Source: AP-16 sp046727735
GTDB lineage: Bacteria; Pseudomonadota; Alphaproteobacteria; Rhizobiales; Xanthobacteraceae
DNA length: 11,231 bases
Reading direction: 5' to 3'
NCBI GenBank assembly: GCA_046727735.1
Contig: JBKPDF010000080.1
Coordinates: 1-11,231 of the forward strand
Shown: positions 1 through 6,663 of the stretch, in pieces
Numbering within the stretch: the stretch's first letter is position 1
How the letters are laid out: every line of letters begins with the position of its first letter
Program-made: the position numbers and the translations under genes
Notes under the pieces: generated by a model
What the model saw: only the letters and a program-made list of their open reading frames with translations
The model's database searches: none
What the model was told of the DNA's origin: nothing

Positions 1-548
1 TCAGAATCCAGGTTACCTCGTTCAGCTTTTGCGCCTCGCGGGACACTCGTTCTGAAGGCTGCCAGGACAGCTTTGATCAAGCGGAGGCAATTCTCATCTA
101 TACCATCGAAGGCCATCCGGAGTATGATACAAACAAGCAACATGGGATCCCGAGGGAGCCCGTCACAGCATTAAAGCGAGACGGATGGGAGCAGCTTCAT
201 AAACCCTGTATGGGCTTCAAGCGCGCTGCCGAATTTGAGAAACTTACATTGGTGGTGCCGGTCGATTGCCGCTGTGCGTGTGGCGGAAAAGTACAAGTGA
301 AGCATCTAAAGTGGGAGGTCAATTACGACCGTAGTGGTACGGGGGGGCCAACGATGACGCTCACGGATACGAGCGCGACTCAGAAGATCACGCCAAAACA
401 GCGGACGACGCCTACCGCTATTCCAGGTGAGAACCTAGTTTCGGCGATCTGGCCGGTGGAGGTAGATTGTCCGTGCCCTGACAGCAAGCCGTGTTTCTTC
501 GCGTTTCGAATAGAGTATACGTATCGCTCTGTCTCCGAACCGGATTGA
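1..548 (+). CDS. Cysteine-rich protein of unknown function, 3' part only
   Basis: The reading frame is open from the first complete codon (position 3) to the TGA at 546-548, giving 181 visible residues, so the gene starts upstream of the window. An internal ATG at 210 exists, but the 69 residues before it read like normal protein, so I take this as a partial gene and not a 112-residue one. I do not recognise the family. The visible part is soluble, without membrane segments. It carries two similar cysteine clusters: PVDCRCACGG (Cys 89, 91, 93) and PVEVDCPCP followed by KPC (Cys 156, 158, 164), with further cysteines at 10, 20 and 69. The paired clusters could bind a metal or form disulfides; that is inference. 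The base composition looks less GC-rich than the neighbouring genes, which may indicate horizontal acquisition. The gene ends directly against a decayed transporter fragment. Confidence 0.6.
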   Translation, partial: RIQVTSFSFCASRDTRSEGCQDSFDQAEAILIYTIEGHPEYDTNKQHGIPREPVTALKRDGWEQLHKPCMGFKRAAEFEKLTLVVPVDCRCACGGKVQVKHLKWEVNYDRSGTGGPTMTLTDTSATQKITPKQRTTPTAIPGENLVSAIWPVEVDCPCPDSKPCFFAFRIEYTYRSVSEPD

Positions 549-549
549 C

Positions 550-744
550 CGGTCGACACGCGCGCGGGCGATCGATCCGCGCGTGCTGCCGCTCGACGAA
601 CCTCTCGGCCCGCTCGACGCCAAGGTGCGCAAGGAATTGCAGCCTTGGCGCGCAATCTCCACACCGAGATCCTCCAGCGCTTCTTCCTGATCATGTGTCT
701 CGAAGATCGACAGTCAGCGCGTGCCGATGCATTTCGAAGAGCTG
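550..744 (+). pseudogene. cysA: Remnant of a CysA-type sulfate/thiosulfate ABC transporter ATPase
   Basis: In the frame starting at 550 the translation includes RARAIDPRVLPLDEPLGPLD (559-618) followed by AKVRKELQPW (619-648). This matches the Walker B and D-loop region of CysA, which in intact members reads approximately LLLDEPFGALDAKVRKELRRW. A frame change follows: LHTEI (657-671), like the LHDEI of CysA, is in another frame. The first frame then meets a TGA at 688-690. After it, KIDSQRVPMHFEEL (703-744) resembles the RIEQxGTPxxVFEEP segment of CysA. About 20 residues that should hold the conserved switch histidine are missing between the blocks. The Walker A and signature motifs are absent, so the fragment starts abruptly at the preceding gene's stop codon. 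Substitutions such as LPLDEP and GPLD also fit decay. It cannot encode a working ATPase. Confidence 0.72.
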
Positions 745-954
745 TCTCGTGCCGCGTCCTGCCGCCGCGTTCATGCGCCCGGGTAGTTCGCGAAGCACTG
801 GCCGAGAGCAGACCCCTCGGCGTGGGCTGTCGCCGAAGTCCGCATTACTCCGACGCGCATGACCGCGGTGAGCGTTTTGCAGGTCGCGGCCGGTTTGATT
901 GCGTCAGCATGTTGATAGGGCGCGTGCTTCCCTGAGAATTCCGTCAACGGTCCC
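745..954. other. Non-coding stretch after the cysA relic
   Basis: No convincing gene was found on either strand. Open frames through here are high-GC shadows with unnatural composition, and none has a ribosome binding site. It may hold further, unrecognisable debris of the transporter gene. It also forms the 3' flank of the minus-strand cytochrome gene that ends at 955; no clear terminator hairpin was seen there. Confidence 0.4.
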
Positions 955-2007
955 CTACCTCGCACTCTCGGGTTCAAGCGAACCATTGTCCGGTCCGCCC
1001 GCATGCGCAGTTTGAGACTCCGCCGCCAGCTGCTGTATATTGGCTCGAATCGGGCCGAAGGGACCGAATTTGTGCTGCTCACCGCTAAAATTGTCAGCAT
1101 AGGGGCCATACGGGGTATCGATCGGCTTCTGGATTCGGATCGGAAAATCATTGCCAAGATTCGTCTTCTCCGGTCGCTTCTGGCTGACAATGTACCCGGC
1201 GACGTCGTAGGCCTCGTCATCTGTAAGAACTGGCGCGTCGAACGTGGTGCCGATCGGCATGTTGTGTAGAGCGTACGCGGCTGCGGTCAGAATTCGGCTC
1301 ATTCCCGCACCGTTATTGTAACTGTCCGGACCCCAGAGCGGCGGAAACTGATAACCGGCTCCACTCGATGCACGCTGGCCCCGTCCGTCCGGGCCGTGAC
1401 ATGCGGCGCAAATCCGGGAATAGACGCGCGCGCCGCGGCCGAGATCGGCCGCACGAGCGGGCTCCTTGATCCGCAGCGTGCCGGCTCCGATCAGCCGTGC
1501 GCCGTCGGGCACCCCAGTCGAGAGCCAGCGGATGTAGGAGGAAAAGGCTTTCATCTCGCGGCTCTCGAGCGGGAGGACGCGGCCATTCATGCTCCGCTCC
1601 ATGCAGCCGTTGACGCGTTCTTCGAGCGTGACGACCGCGCCTTCGCGTCCACGGTATCGGGGGAATTGCCCCCAAACGCCGGTCATCGGCATGGCATAGG
1701 GCTGGGTACCGGCCTGCAGGTGACAATTCTGGCAAGCCAGGTTGTTACCGGCGAGACGCTTGGCTGTCTCCGACATCGTTGGACCGATCTCATTCGCCGT
1801 ATCGGTGAACAATGCGTGCCCATATTTGACCAGCTTGCCGAATGGATCATCGCCGACCGTTGCGATATCGGGCGGCGTCCACTGCGTCAGCTGGACCGCA
1901 ACGAGCTCCGCGGGCGACAGGCCGCGGCCTGCTGTCAGGGCGTCGACGCACAAAGCTGCAACAATAAACCAAAAGGTTTTCATTCGTGCGGACTTCGACC
2001 GCGGCAT
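955..2007 (-). CDS. tsdA: Secreted diheme cytochrome c, thiosulfate dehydrogenase (TsdA) type
   Basis: Protein of 350 residues with two heme-binding sites, CQNCH (92-96) and CAACH (200-204). The segment RVNGCMERSMNG holds Cys135, 39 residues after the first heme histidine. In the TsdA family an equivalent cysteine is the unusual axial ligand of heme 1. Met250 in LHNMPIG lies 46 residues after the second heme histidine and fits the axial ligand of heme 2. TsdA enzymes catalyse reversible oxidation of two thiosulfates to tetrathionate in the periplasm. An N-terminal signal peptide is visible: a hydrophobic stretch at about 11-26, with cleavage likely near LTA/GRG. Translation may instead start at Met9 (position 1983), which gives a compact signal peptide; neither start has a strong ribosome binding site. 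It is the last gene of a minus-strand series. A different diheme cytochrome activity cannot be excluded from sequence alone. Confidence 0.85.
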   Translation of the reverse strand: MPRSKSARMKTFWFIVAALCVDALTAGRGLSPAELVAVQLTQWTPPDIATVGDDPFGKLVKYGHALFTDTANEIGPTMSETAKRLAGNNLACQNCHLQAGTQPYAMPMTGVWGQFPRYRGREGAVVTLEERVNGCMERSMNGRVLPLESREMKAFSSYIRWLSTGVPDGARLIGAGTLRIKEPARAADLGRGARVYSRICAACHGPDGRGQRASSGAGYQFPPLWGPDSYNNGAGMSRILTAAAYALHNMPIGTTFDAPVLTDDEAYDVAGYIVSQKRPEKTNLGNDFPIRIQKPIDTPYGPYADNFSGEQHKFGPFGPIRANIQQLAAESQTAHAGGPDNGSLEPESAR

Positions 2008-2023
2008 GCGCTACCAGCATATG

Positions 2024-2248
2024 TTAGGATGCCGCTGATGACCGGCGGCCGTCCACCCGCTGCGTGCCCAGCAAGGCCGCTGGAAAAATGCCGGCTTGGT
2101 CCTGCTGCGTGCTCGCCGCCCGCTTGAGGAAATGTTCATAGAGGCTAAGATTTTCTCGCGTGTTTCGCGCTTTTGCTTGGGCGAATGGGGCAAGGTTTTC
2201 CTCCTCTGCAACGTGACGATAGTATCGCCAAAGGATGATCTTGAACAT
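2024..2248 (-). CDS. Possible small hydrophilic protein, 74 residues
   Basis: An ATG at 2248 opens a 74-codon frame ending in TAA. The N-terminal half is rich in charged and aromatic residues (RYYRHVAEEENL, ENLSLYEHFLKRAA) and would form amphipathic helices. Third codon positions become clearly GC-rich in the second half, as expected for a real gene here. It fills the gap between the glucan synthase stop (53 bases away) and the cytochrome start (16 bases away) on the same strand, spacing typical of an operon. Against it: no good ribosome binding site precedes the ATG, which directly follows a stop codon in the same frame. A GAGGAGG sequence lies inside the frame, ahead of a TTG in another frame (2211 region). 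I do not recognise the product and no function is proposed. Confidence 0.35.
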   Translation of the reverse strand: MFKIILWRYYRHVAEEENLAPFAQAKARNTRENLSLYEHFLKRAASTQQDQAGIFPAALLGTQRVDGRRSSAAS

Positions 2249-2301
2249 CTATTGCCGACGTATGCGCCGGAGGAAGTCTACCGGGACATCGCCGCCCCAC
2301 T

Positions 2302-4908
2302 TCATGCAAAAGGAAATTGCCGATCTGACGATCGCGATCGGCTTGATGAACGTCTACGGAATCGGCGCCAGAATCCGAAGCTGTTTGCCCGTGTGCCTTC
2401 GAGAATTGCGATCCCGGCCGCAGAGAGAAACGGAAGGCTCTGCAGGACCAGAACGGACGCGAACAGATCAATGGCGAATACCCGATTGGCGTTGGTCCCG
2501 AACATCAGAATGGCGCCGCCGAGGAGCAGACACCCGAACACCGCCTCCGCCGTCGCCGGGAAGTGGATCGACGGCTCAGTCGTCAAGGAGCCCTTCGGCG
2601 TCCGATAGAACTTGCGCCTTCGGTCGAAGCCCGCGCCTGCCGCTGCGCTCGCAATGGTCCACTGGACCGACATGAATACGAACAGCGCGGCGATCCGCTG
2701 CCACAACGGCCCGGGGACCCGCAGCTGATATGCAAACAAGAAGTGCAGCAGCGATATGATAGAGGCAGCGACGAGTGGTGCCGTTAGTACCGCATCGGGG
2801 ATAGCGACAAGTCCCACCGCAATGAACGGAACCCACAACAGATTGAAGAAGGCCGCTGCGACGCCCACCGTCTCGGCACCGATCCAGCCGACCCAGCCCA
2901 GCGCGAACTCCCGTCGCTGCGCCGCATCGAGCCGGTGTAGGCCCGGTAGCAAGCTGCGCCAGTGTTTCCTGATAATCTGAACGGCGCCGCTCGCCCACCG
3001 GCGTCGCTGCGCCTTGAACGCCGCGTAGTCCTTCGGCAGCAGACCCCAGCCATAGCGGGTGGTGGTATAGTGCGCGCGCCAGCCCCGCTCCAGAATGGCC
3101 AGACCGAGATCGGTATCTTCGCAGAGCGTGTCGCTCGACCAGCCGCCCGCGTCATCGAGCGCGTCGCGGCGGATGAGGCACATGGTGCCGTGCATGATGA
3201 TCGCATTCGCCTCGTTGCGCTCCACCATGCCGATATCGAAGAATCCCGCGTATTCGGCATTCATAGCCGCATGCACGAGGCTGCGCCCGCCGTCACGGTG
3301 ATCCTGCGGTGCCTGAACGAGGCCGACTGCGGGATCCGCGAAGCTCGGTACCAAGTCCTTCAGCCAGTTCGGATGGACCACATAATCGGCATCGATGACG
3401 CCGATGATCTCAGCGTCGTGAGCCGTGTGCGCGGCCGCCACGCGCAACGCGCCCGCCTTGAAGCCACGGAGGTCCTCCACGCGAACGAACTTGAAGCGGC
3501 TGCCGAGGTCCAGGCAGCGGGCAGCGATCGGCTCCCAAAAAGCCGGATCCGGCGTGTTATTGATGACCACGATGCACTCGAAATCCGGGTAATCCAGCCG
3601 GCCCACGGCATCGAGCGTCTGCAGCAGCATATCCGGCGGCTCGCGGTACGCGGCAATGTGGATCGACACTTTAGGGGTGAAGGGCTGTAACGATCCAACC
3701 GGTCTGGTCAGCAAATACCGCGGCTTGAGCCCGAAGGCGACAGTGGCAAGTTCCTGGATTCGCGAGAGCGCGACAACAAGCAACGCTCCCAACAGCGGCA
3801 CGCCGAACCCGAACGCGGCGGCTTGGCCGGGCACGAAGTAGTGGACGTGCCAATAGGCGAGCACGATCGCCAGCCACGCTCCGACACCCTGAGCCGCGAC
3901 CGCAAGCACGACCGCTTCCACGGCCGTCATGCGCGCGAGCGCGAGGACAGGCAGGGACAGCACGACTCCCATCAGGACCGCGATCACCGCGGTCCGGCCA
4001 TGGTCCATCTCGAAGGCAGGACCGCTCCAGGCAAACTTTGGCCGCCCGGAAGCATCCAATACCCCCCAGTACGGACCGACGCTTCCCTCGAACAGCTTCC
4101 CGGGTTGATCGAAAGCCTCGACGATGTTGTAGTCGATGCCGAGCGCCGTCGCCCGTGCAGCGAACTTGCGGACAAGGACGGCTTGTCCAATAGGGCTCGG
4201 CACTGCGCGCTTGAAATTATCGCCGGTACTGGGCCATCCGAACTCGCCGACAACGATAGGCTTGTCCGGAAACTGCCGTCGCAGGATCTCGTACATGTTG
4301 AAAGATCCCTCGACCGCTTTCCGTTCGGAAAGGCCCTCCCAATACGGAATGATGTGAGCGAAGAGGACGTCGACGTGCTCGGCAAGTTCCGGGTGGACTA
4401 CGAAGACGTGCCAGTTCTCAGCCGTGGTGACGGGAACCGAGCTTTGGCTTCGCACCCGATCGATGATCCGGCCAAGCTCTTCGGGAGTGCGCTCGCGGCG
4501 ATACACGATCTCGTTGCCGACCACGAGGCGCACAACGTTCGAGTTTTCTCGGGCGAGACGCAGCGCCGAAACAATTTCCTGCTCGTTCCGCGCCGCATCG
4601 GGGCCGATCCAGATTCCGAGCGTGACGTTGAGCCCATATTCGGCAGCCACGCGGGGCACGGCCTCGAGCCCGTGTGTCGAGGAATAGGTGCGGACCGCAC
4701 GCGTCAGCGGCGCGATAGTCCCGAGGTCGCTCCTGATCTGCGCCTCGGAGACTTGTCGTCCCGCAGAGGGCGGACCGACGAACCGATTATAGGATAGGCT
4801 GGCGAGCTTACCGGCGATGGTCGGAGGAGTCTCCCGCCGATTGTCCAGCATCCAGATCATCGCATGCGCGCACGCGACAAGTGCAATGATAATGGCGACC
4901 TTGCGCAT
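2302..4908 (-). CDS. GH17-GT2 fusion: membrane beta-glucan synthase with a periplasmic glucan transferase/hydrolase domain
   Basis: Taking the ATG at 4908 gives 868 residues beginning MRKVAIIIALVACAHA, a membrane anchor; the frame stays open to 5106, but that extension looks non-coding. Residues 30-300 form a GH17 domain with the expected catalytic glutamates in VGNE (Glu133) and VGEFGWPS (Glu222). Three membrane segments (about 304-325, 330-352, 364-383) lead to a GT2 synthase domain (410-655) with DAD (506-508), CEDTD (Glu597, Asp598) and QRRRW (634-638). About five more membrane segments follow. This topology places GH17 in the periplasm and GT2 in the cytoplasm. Such fusions are known in proteobacteria, and GH17/GT2 proteins make beta-1,3/1,6-glucan in Bradyrhizobium (NdvB/NdvC). 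Linkage and product here are inferred. The C-terminus is an unusual Arg/Ser-rich tail. It lies downstream of opgC on the same strand. Confidence 0.9.
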   Translation of the reverse strand: MRKVAIIIALVACAHAMIWMLDNRRETPPTIAGKLASLSYNRFVGPPSAGRQVSEAQIRSDLGTIAPLTRAVRTYSSTHGLEAVPRVAAEYGLNVTLGIWIGPDAARNEQEIVSALRLARENSNVVRLVVGNEIVYRRERTPEELGRIIDRVRSQSSVPVTTAENWHVFVVHPELAEHVDVLFAHIIPYWEGLSERKAVEGSFNMYEILRRQFPDKPIVVGEFGWPSTGDNFKRAVPSPIGQAVLVRKFAARATALGIDYNIVEAFDQPGKLFEGSVGPYWGVLDASGRPKFAWSGPAFEMDHGRTAVIAVLMGVVLSLPVLALARMTAVEAVVLAVAAQGVGAWLAIVLAYWHVHYFVPGQAAAFGFGVPLLGALLVVALSRIQELATVAFGLKPRYLLTRPVGSLQPFTPKVSIHIAAYREPPDMLLQTLDAVGRLDYPDFECIVVINNTPDPAFWEPIAARCLDLGSRFKFVRVEDLRGFKAGALRVAAAHTAHDAEIIGVIDADYVVHPNWLKDLVPSFADPAVGLVQAPQDHRDGGRSLVHAAMNAEYAGFFDIGMVERNEANAIIMHGTMCLIRRDALDDAGGWSSDTLCEDTDLGLAILERGWRAHYTTTRYGWGLLPKDYAAFKAQRRRWASGAVQIIRKHWRSLLPGLHRLDAAQRREFALGWVGWIGAETVGVAAAFFNLLWVPFIAVGLVAIPDAVLTAPLVAASIISLLHFLFAYQLRVPGPLWQRIAALFVFMSVQWTIASAAAGAGFDRRRKFYRTPKGSLTTEPSIHFPATAEAVFGCLLLGGAILMFGTNANRVFAIDLFASVLVLQSLPFLSAAGIAILEGTRANSFGFWRRFRRRSSSRSRSSDRQFPFA
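2319..2342 (-). terminator. Terminator-like hairpin at the 3' end of the glucan synthase gene
   Basis: On the minus strand a perfect 7-base inverted repeat, GCCGATC and GATCGGC, encloses a 10-base loop and is followed by AATTTCCTTTT. That resembles an intrinsic terminator with an interrupted U-tract. It lies inside the last codons of the predicted frame, just before its TGA at 2302-2304. Being inside coding sequence makes it doubtful, unless the true gene end is earlier. Confidence 0.35.
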
Positions 4909-5058
4909 CGCAGATTCTCGGTCACCCTTTCCCCAAGGATTCGGTCCTTCCATGCAACTCGGCAGGGTCGATTTTATTCCTGCCATCTTTTCGAGGCAGA
5001 GAGCGCGATTACCTCCTGGCAACTCAACACCCACAAACCGGCACGCGCAAGCTATCAG

Positions 5059-5071
5059 AATGAGAATGATT
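5059..5071. promoter_or_regulatory. Weak Fur-box-like sequence upstream of the glucan synthase
   Basis: AATGAGAATGATT resembles part of the classical Fur consensus built from GATAAT units. Alphaproteobacterial iron regulators often use other boxes (Irr, RirA, Mur), and only about half a site is present. It lies about 150 bases upstream of the synthase start. Recorded as a motif only. Confidence 0.15.
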
Positions 5072-5077
5072 CCACTG

Positions 5078-5118
5078 GGTATGCGGGCCACCGCGGAGCC
5101 CGCCAACCGCGGGATACC
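5078..5118. repeat. Nested inverted repeat between opgC and the glucan synthase gene
   Basis: GGTAT (5078-5082) pairs with ATACC (5114-5118). Inside, GCGGGC (5083-5088) pairs with GCCCGC (5098-5103). Two copies of the palindrome CCGCGG (5091-5096 and 5107-5112) offer an alternative pairing. The element is 44 bases past the opgC stop and about 170 bases before the synthase start, on the transcribed path between them. There is no U-tract, so a simple intrinsic terminator is unlikely. A transcript-stabilising hairpin, a leader structure or a protein-binding site are possible. Confidence 0.4.
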
Positions 5119-5161
5119 TTCGCGCTAAAACTGCTACCGCACGACAACCCACCTGCAATGT

Positions 5162-6304
5162 TCAAACGGAAAGCGGCCTCGCCGGGGCCCTTGGCGCCTT
5201 GTCGATCCTCTTGGACCAGGACCGATAAGCGGCGACGGCGGTCATAGCCGCAAATCCCAAAAGACTGACCAGCACCTGCATCCAGATCGCGCTCGACATC
5301 TCGACAAGCACAAAATAGGCCGCGAACGACAGAAAGATGCCGACGCAGAACACTTCCAGCGACTGTTGCCCGCACACGACCAGGGGCCACGAGACCGGCC
5401 GCTCGAGCATGTGCCAATCGCGCGGCACGAATCTCACGACGACAAAAGCGATCACCACGAAATGCAGAAAGCGATAGGGGGCGAGGTTAGTTTTGTCGTT
5501 TGGATTGAACGCGTCATAAAGCCAGTCCGGCAACGACTGCGTGAATTCCGGGAACCGACCGGCGATGGTCATGACGAGCGCAAACAACAAATAGGCGCCG
5601 CCTGCCCACAGCAGCATTCTCGACTGAATCACCGACATGGTTTCTCGCGTTCCGCCCAACGCGAGCCACGCTCCGAACACGAACAGAAGCTGCCAGCAGA
5701 ATGGATTGAAATACCACACCCCGCTCGGATAGGACGGCAGGTTCCAACCGAAATGGCGCGCCGCGAAATAGAGCGCCACGGAAAGCCCGAGGGTGAGATT
5801 GCGTCGACGCAACATCATCCACAATACTGGTGGAAAGCACCCCATCAGCACGATGTAGAGCGGAAGCACATCCATATTCACGGGCTTGAATTTAAGGATC
5901 AGCCCCTCGTACAACGTCGTGAACGGATCATGTAGGAATCCAATCACGTTGAACTTCTGTGCGAACACGGGGTTGTCGTATCTCGTCGCGAGCCAACCGA
6001 TCTCCGCCAGATAGATAACAAACAATAGCAGGTGCGCGACATAGATCTGCCAGGCGCGGCGGAGTAGCCGGGAGGTACCGACGATGAAGCCGCGCTCCAG
6101 CATAATCCGCGCGTACACGAATGATGCGGTGTAGCCCGAAATGAACACGAAGAGATCGGCCGCGTCGCTGAAGCCGTAGTTCCGCGGCGTAATCCAACTC
6201 ACGATGTTGTCCGGGATGTGATCGAGGAAAATCCACCAGTTGGCGATGCCCCGAAAGAAGTCCAGCCTGAGATCGCGGCCCCTAGGTGGCAGGGCGACGG
6301 ACAT
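5162..6304 (-). CDS. opgC: OpgC, succinyltransferase for osmoregulated periplasmic glucans
   Basis: Integral membrane protein of 380 residues with about ten hydrophobic segments. The N-terminus carries the OpgC hallmark: RLDFFRGI (13-20), then a histidine in FLDHIPDN (Asp28, His29), then the segment SDAADLFVFISGY (46-58). These fit the OpgC family of membrane acyltransferases. Known OpgC proteins, for instance in Rhodobacter sphaeroides, transfer succinyl groups to periplasmic glucans. GGGAG (complement of 6312-6316) lies 7 bases before the ATG at 6304 and supports that start. The tail (360-380) is basic and probably cytoplasmic. The next gene on the same strand is the GH17-GT2 glucan synthase, 253 bases on, which suggests its acceptor is the glucan made there. 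No opgG, opgH or opgD is present in the window. Confidence 0.92.
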   Translation of the reverse strand: MSVALPPRGRDLRLDFFRGIANWWIFLDHIPDNIVSWITPRNYGFSDAADLFVFISGYTASFVYARIMLERGFIVGTSRLLRRAWQIYVAHLLLFVIYLAEIGWLATRYDNPVFAQKFNVIGFLHDPFTTLYEGLILKFKPVNMDVLPLYIVLMGCFPPVLWMMLRRRNLTLGLSVALYFAARHFGWNLPSYPSGVWYFNPFCWQLLFVFGAWLALGGTRETMSVIQSRMLLWAGGAYLLFALVMTIAGRFPEFTQSLPDWLYDAFNPNDKTNLAPYRFLHFVVIAFVVVRFVPRDWHMLERPVSWPLVVCGQQSLEVFCVGIFLSFAAYFVLVEMSSAIWMQVLVSLLGFAAMTAVAAYRSWSKRIDKAPRAPARPLSV

Positions 6305-6663
6305 CGGGGCGCTCCCGAGCGATGGCGGACGCGAGCTTGCCGCATTACGCCGCGGATTGCACTATTATTTTGCGGGCGGCTTCGACGTCGCCCAAAGGCG
6401 GCTTGCGTTCGGTCTTGAACGGCAAGGCATTTTTCTGATCCCGCTTCGGCTCAATTGCACGAGGGCGATAGTCAGGCCGAGCCCCACCTCGGAACTCGGG
6501 CCCATTCGGCCCATGAATACCTGATGGAAAAGTGCGAGCTTCGCCATGTCGGGAAGGTCGAGATAACCGGCTTTACAAACGCGGCGATACGTCGAACATG
6601 CGCCGGATCATCATCTGCGAACCGCCACAGCTGGTCCGCGACGTCGAGGACGCGGTGAATTCG
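6305..6663. other. Divergent intergenic region between opgC and the small exported protein
   Basis: No convincing gene. It must contain promoters for opgC leftward and for the 6664 gene rightward, but I cannot assign -35/-10 boxes with confidence; an AT-rich patch (6360-6374, CTATTATTTTG) about 60 bases upstream of the opgC start is the best location for an opgC promoter. A small inverted repeat, GGGCC-CATTC-GGCCC, lies at 6498-6512. A 60-codon minus-strand frame (6365-6547) has no ribosome binding site and was not called. GGTGA at 6654-6658 is the likely ribosome binding site of the gene starting at 6664. Confidence 0.45.

Noticed and set aside
771..1220. 149-codon minus-strand open frame overlapping the cytochrome 3' end
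   Set aside because: Overlaps a clear cytochrome gene in another frame, with Arg/Ser-rich shadow composition and no ribosome binding site.
2145..2471. 108-codon minus-strand frame across the glucan synthase end
   Set aside because: Overlaps the synthase coding sequence and shows no protein-like composition.
3823..4797. 324-codon plus-strand open frame opposite the GH17 domain
   Set aside because: A long antisense frame is expected in GC-rich DNA opposite a real gene; the GH17-GT2 motifs on the other strand are decisive.
4909..5106. N-terminal extension of 66 residues for the glucan synthase frame
   Set aside because: The extension has unnatural composition, and the anchor begins precisely at the ATG at 4908; including it would bury the anchor internally.
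6365..6547. 60-codon minus-strand frame upstream of opgC
   Set aside because: The N-terminal half looks somewhat protein-like, but there is no ribosome binding site and the second half is Arg/Ser-rich shadow sequence.
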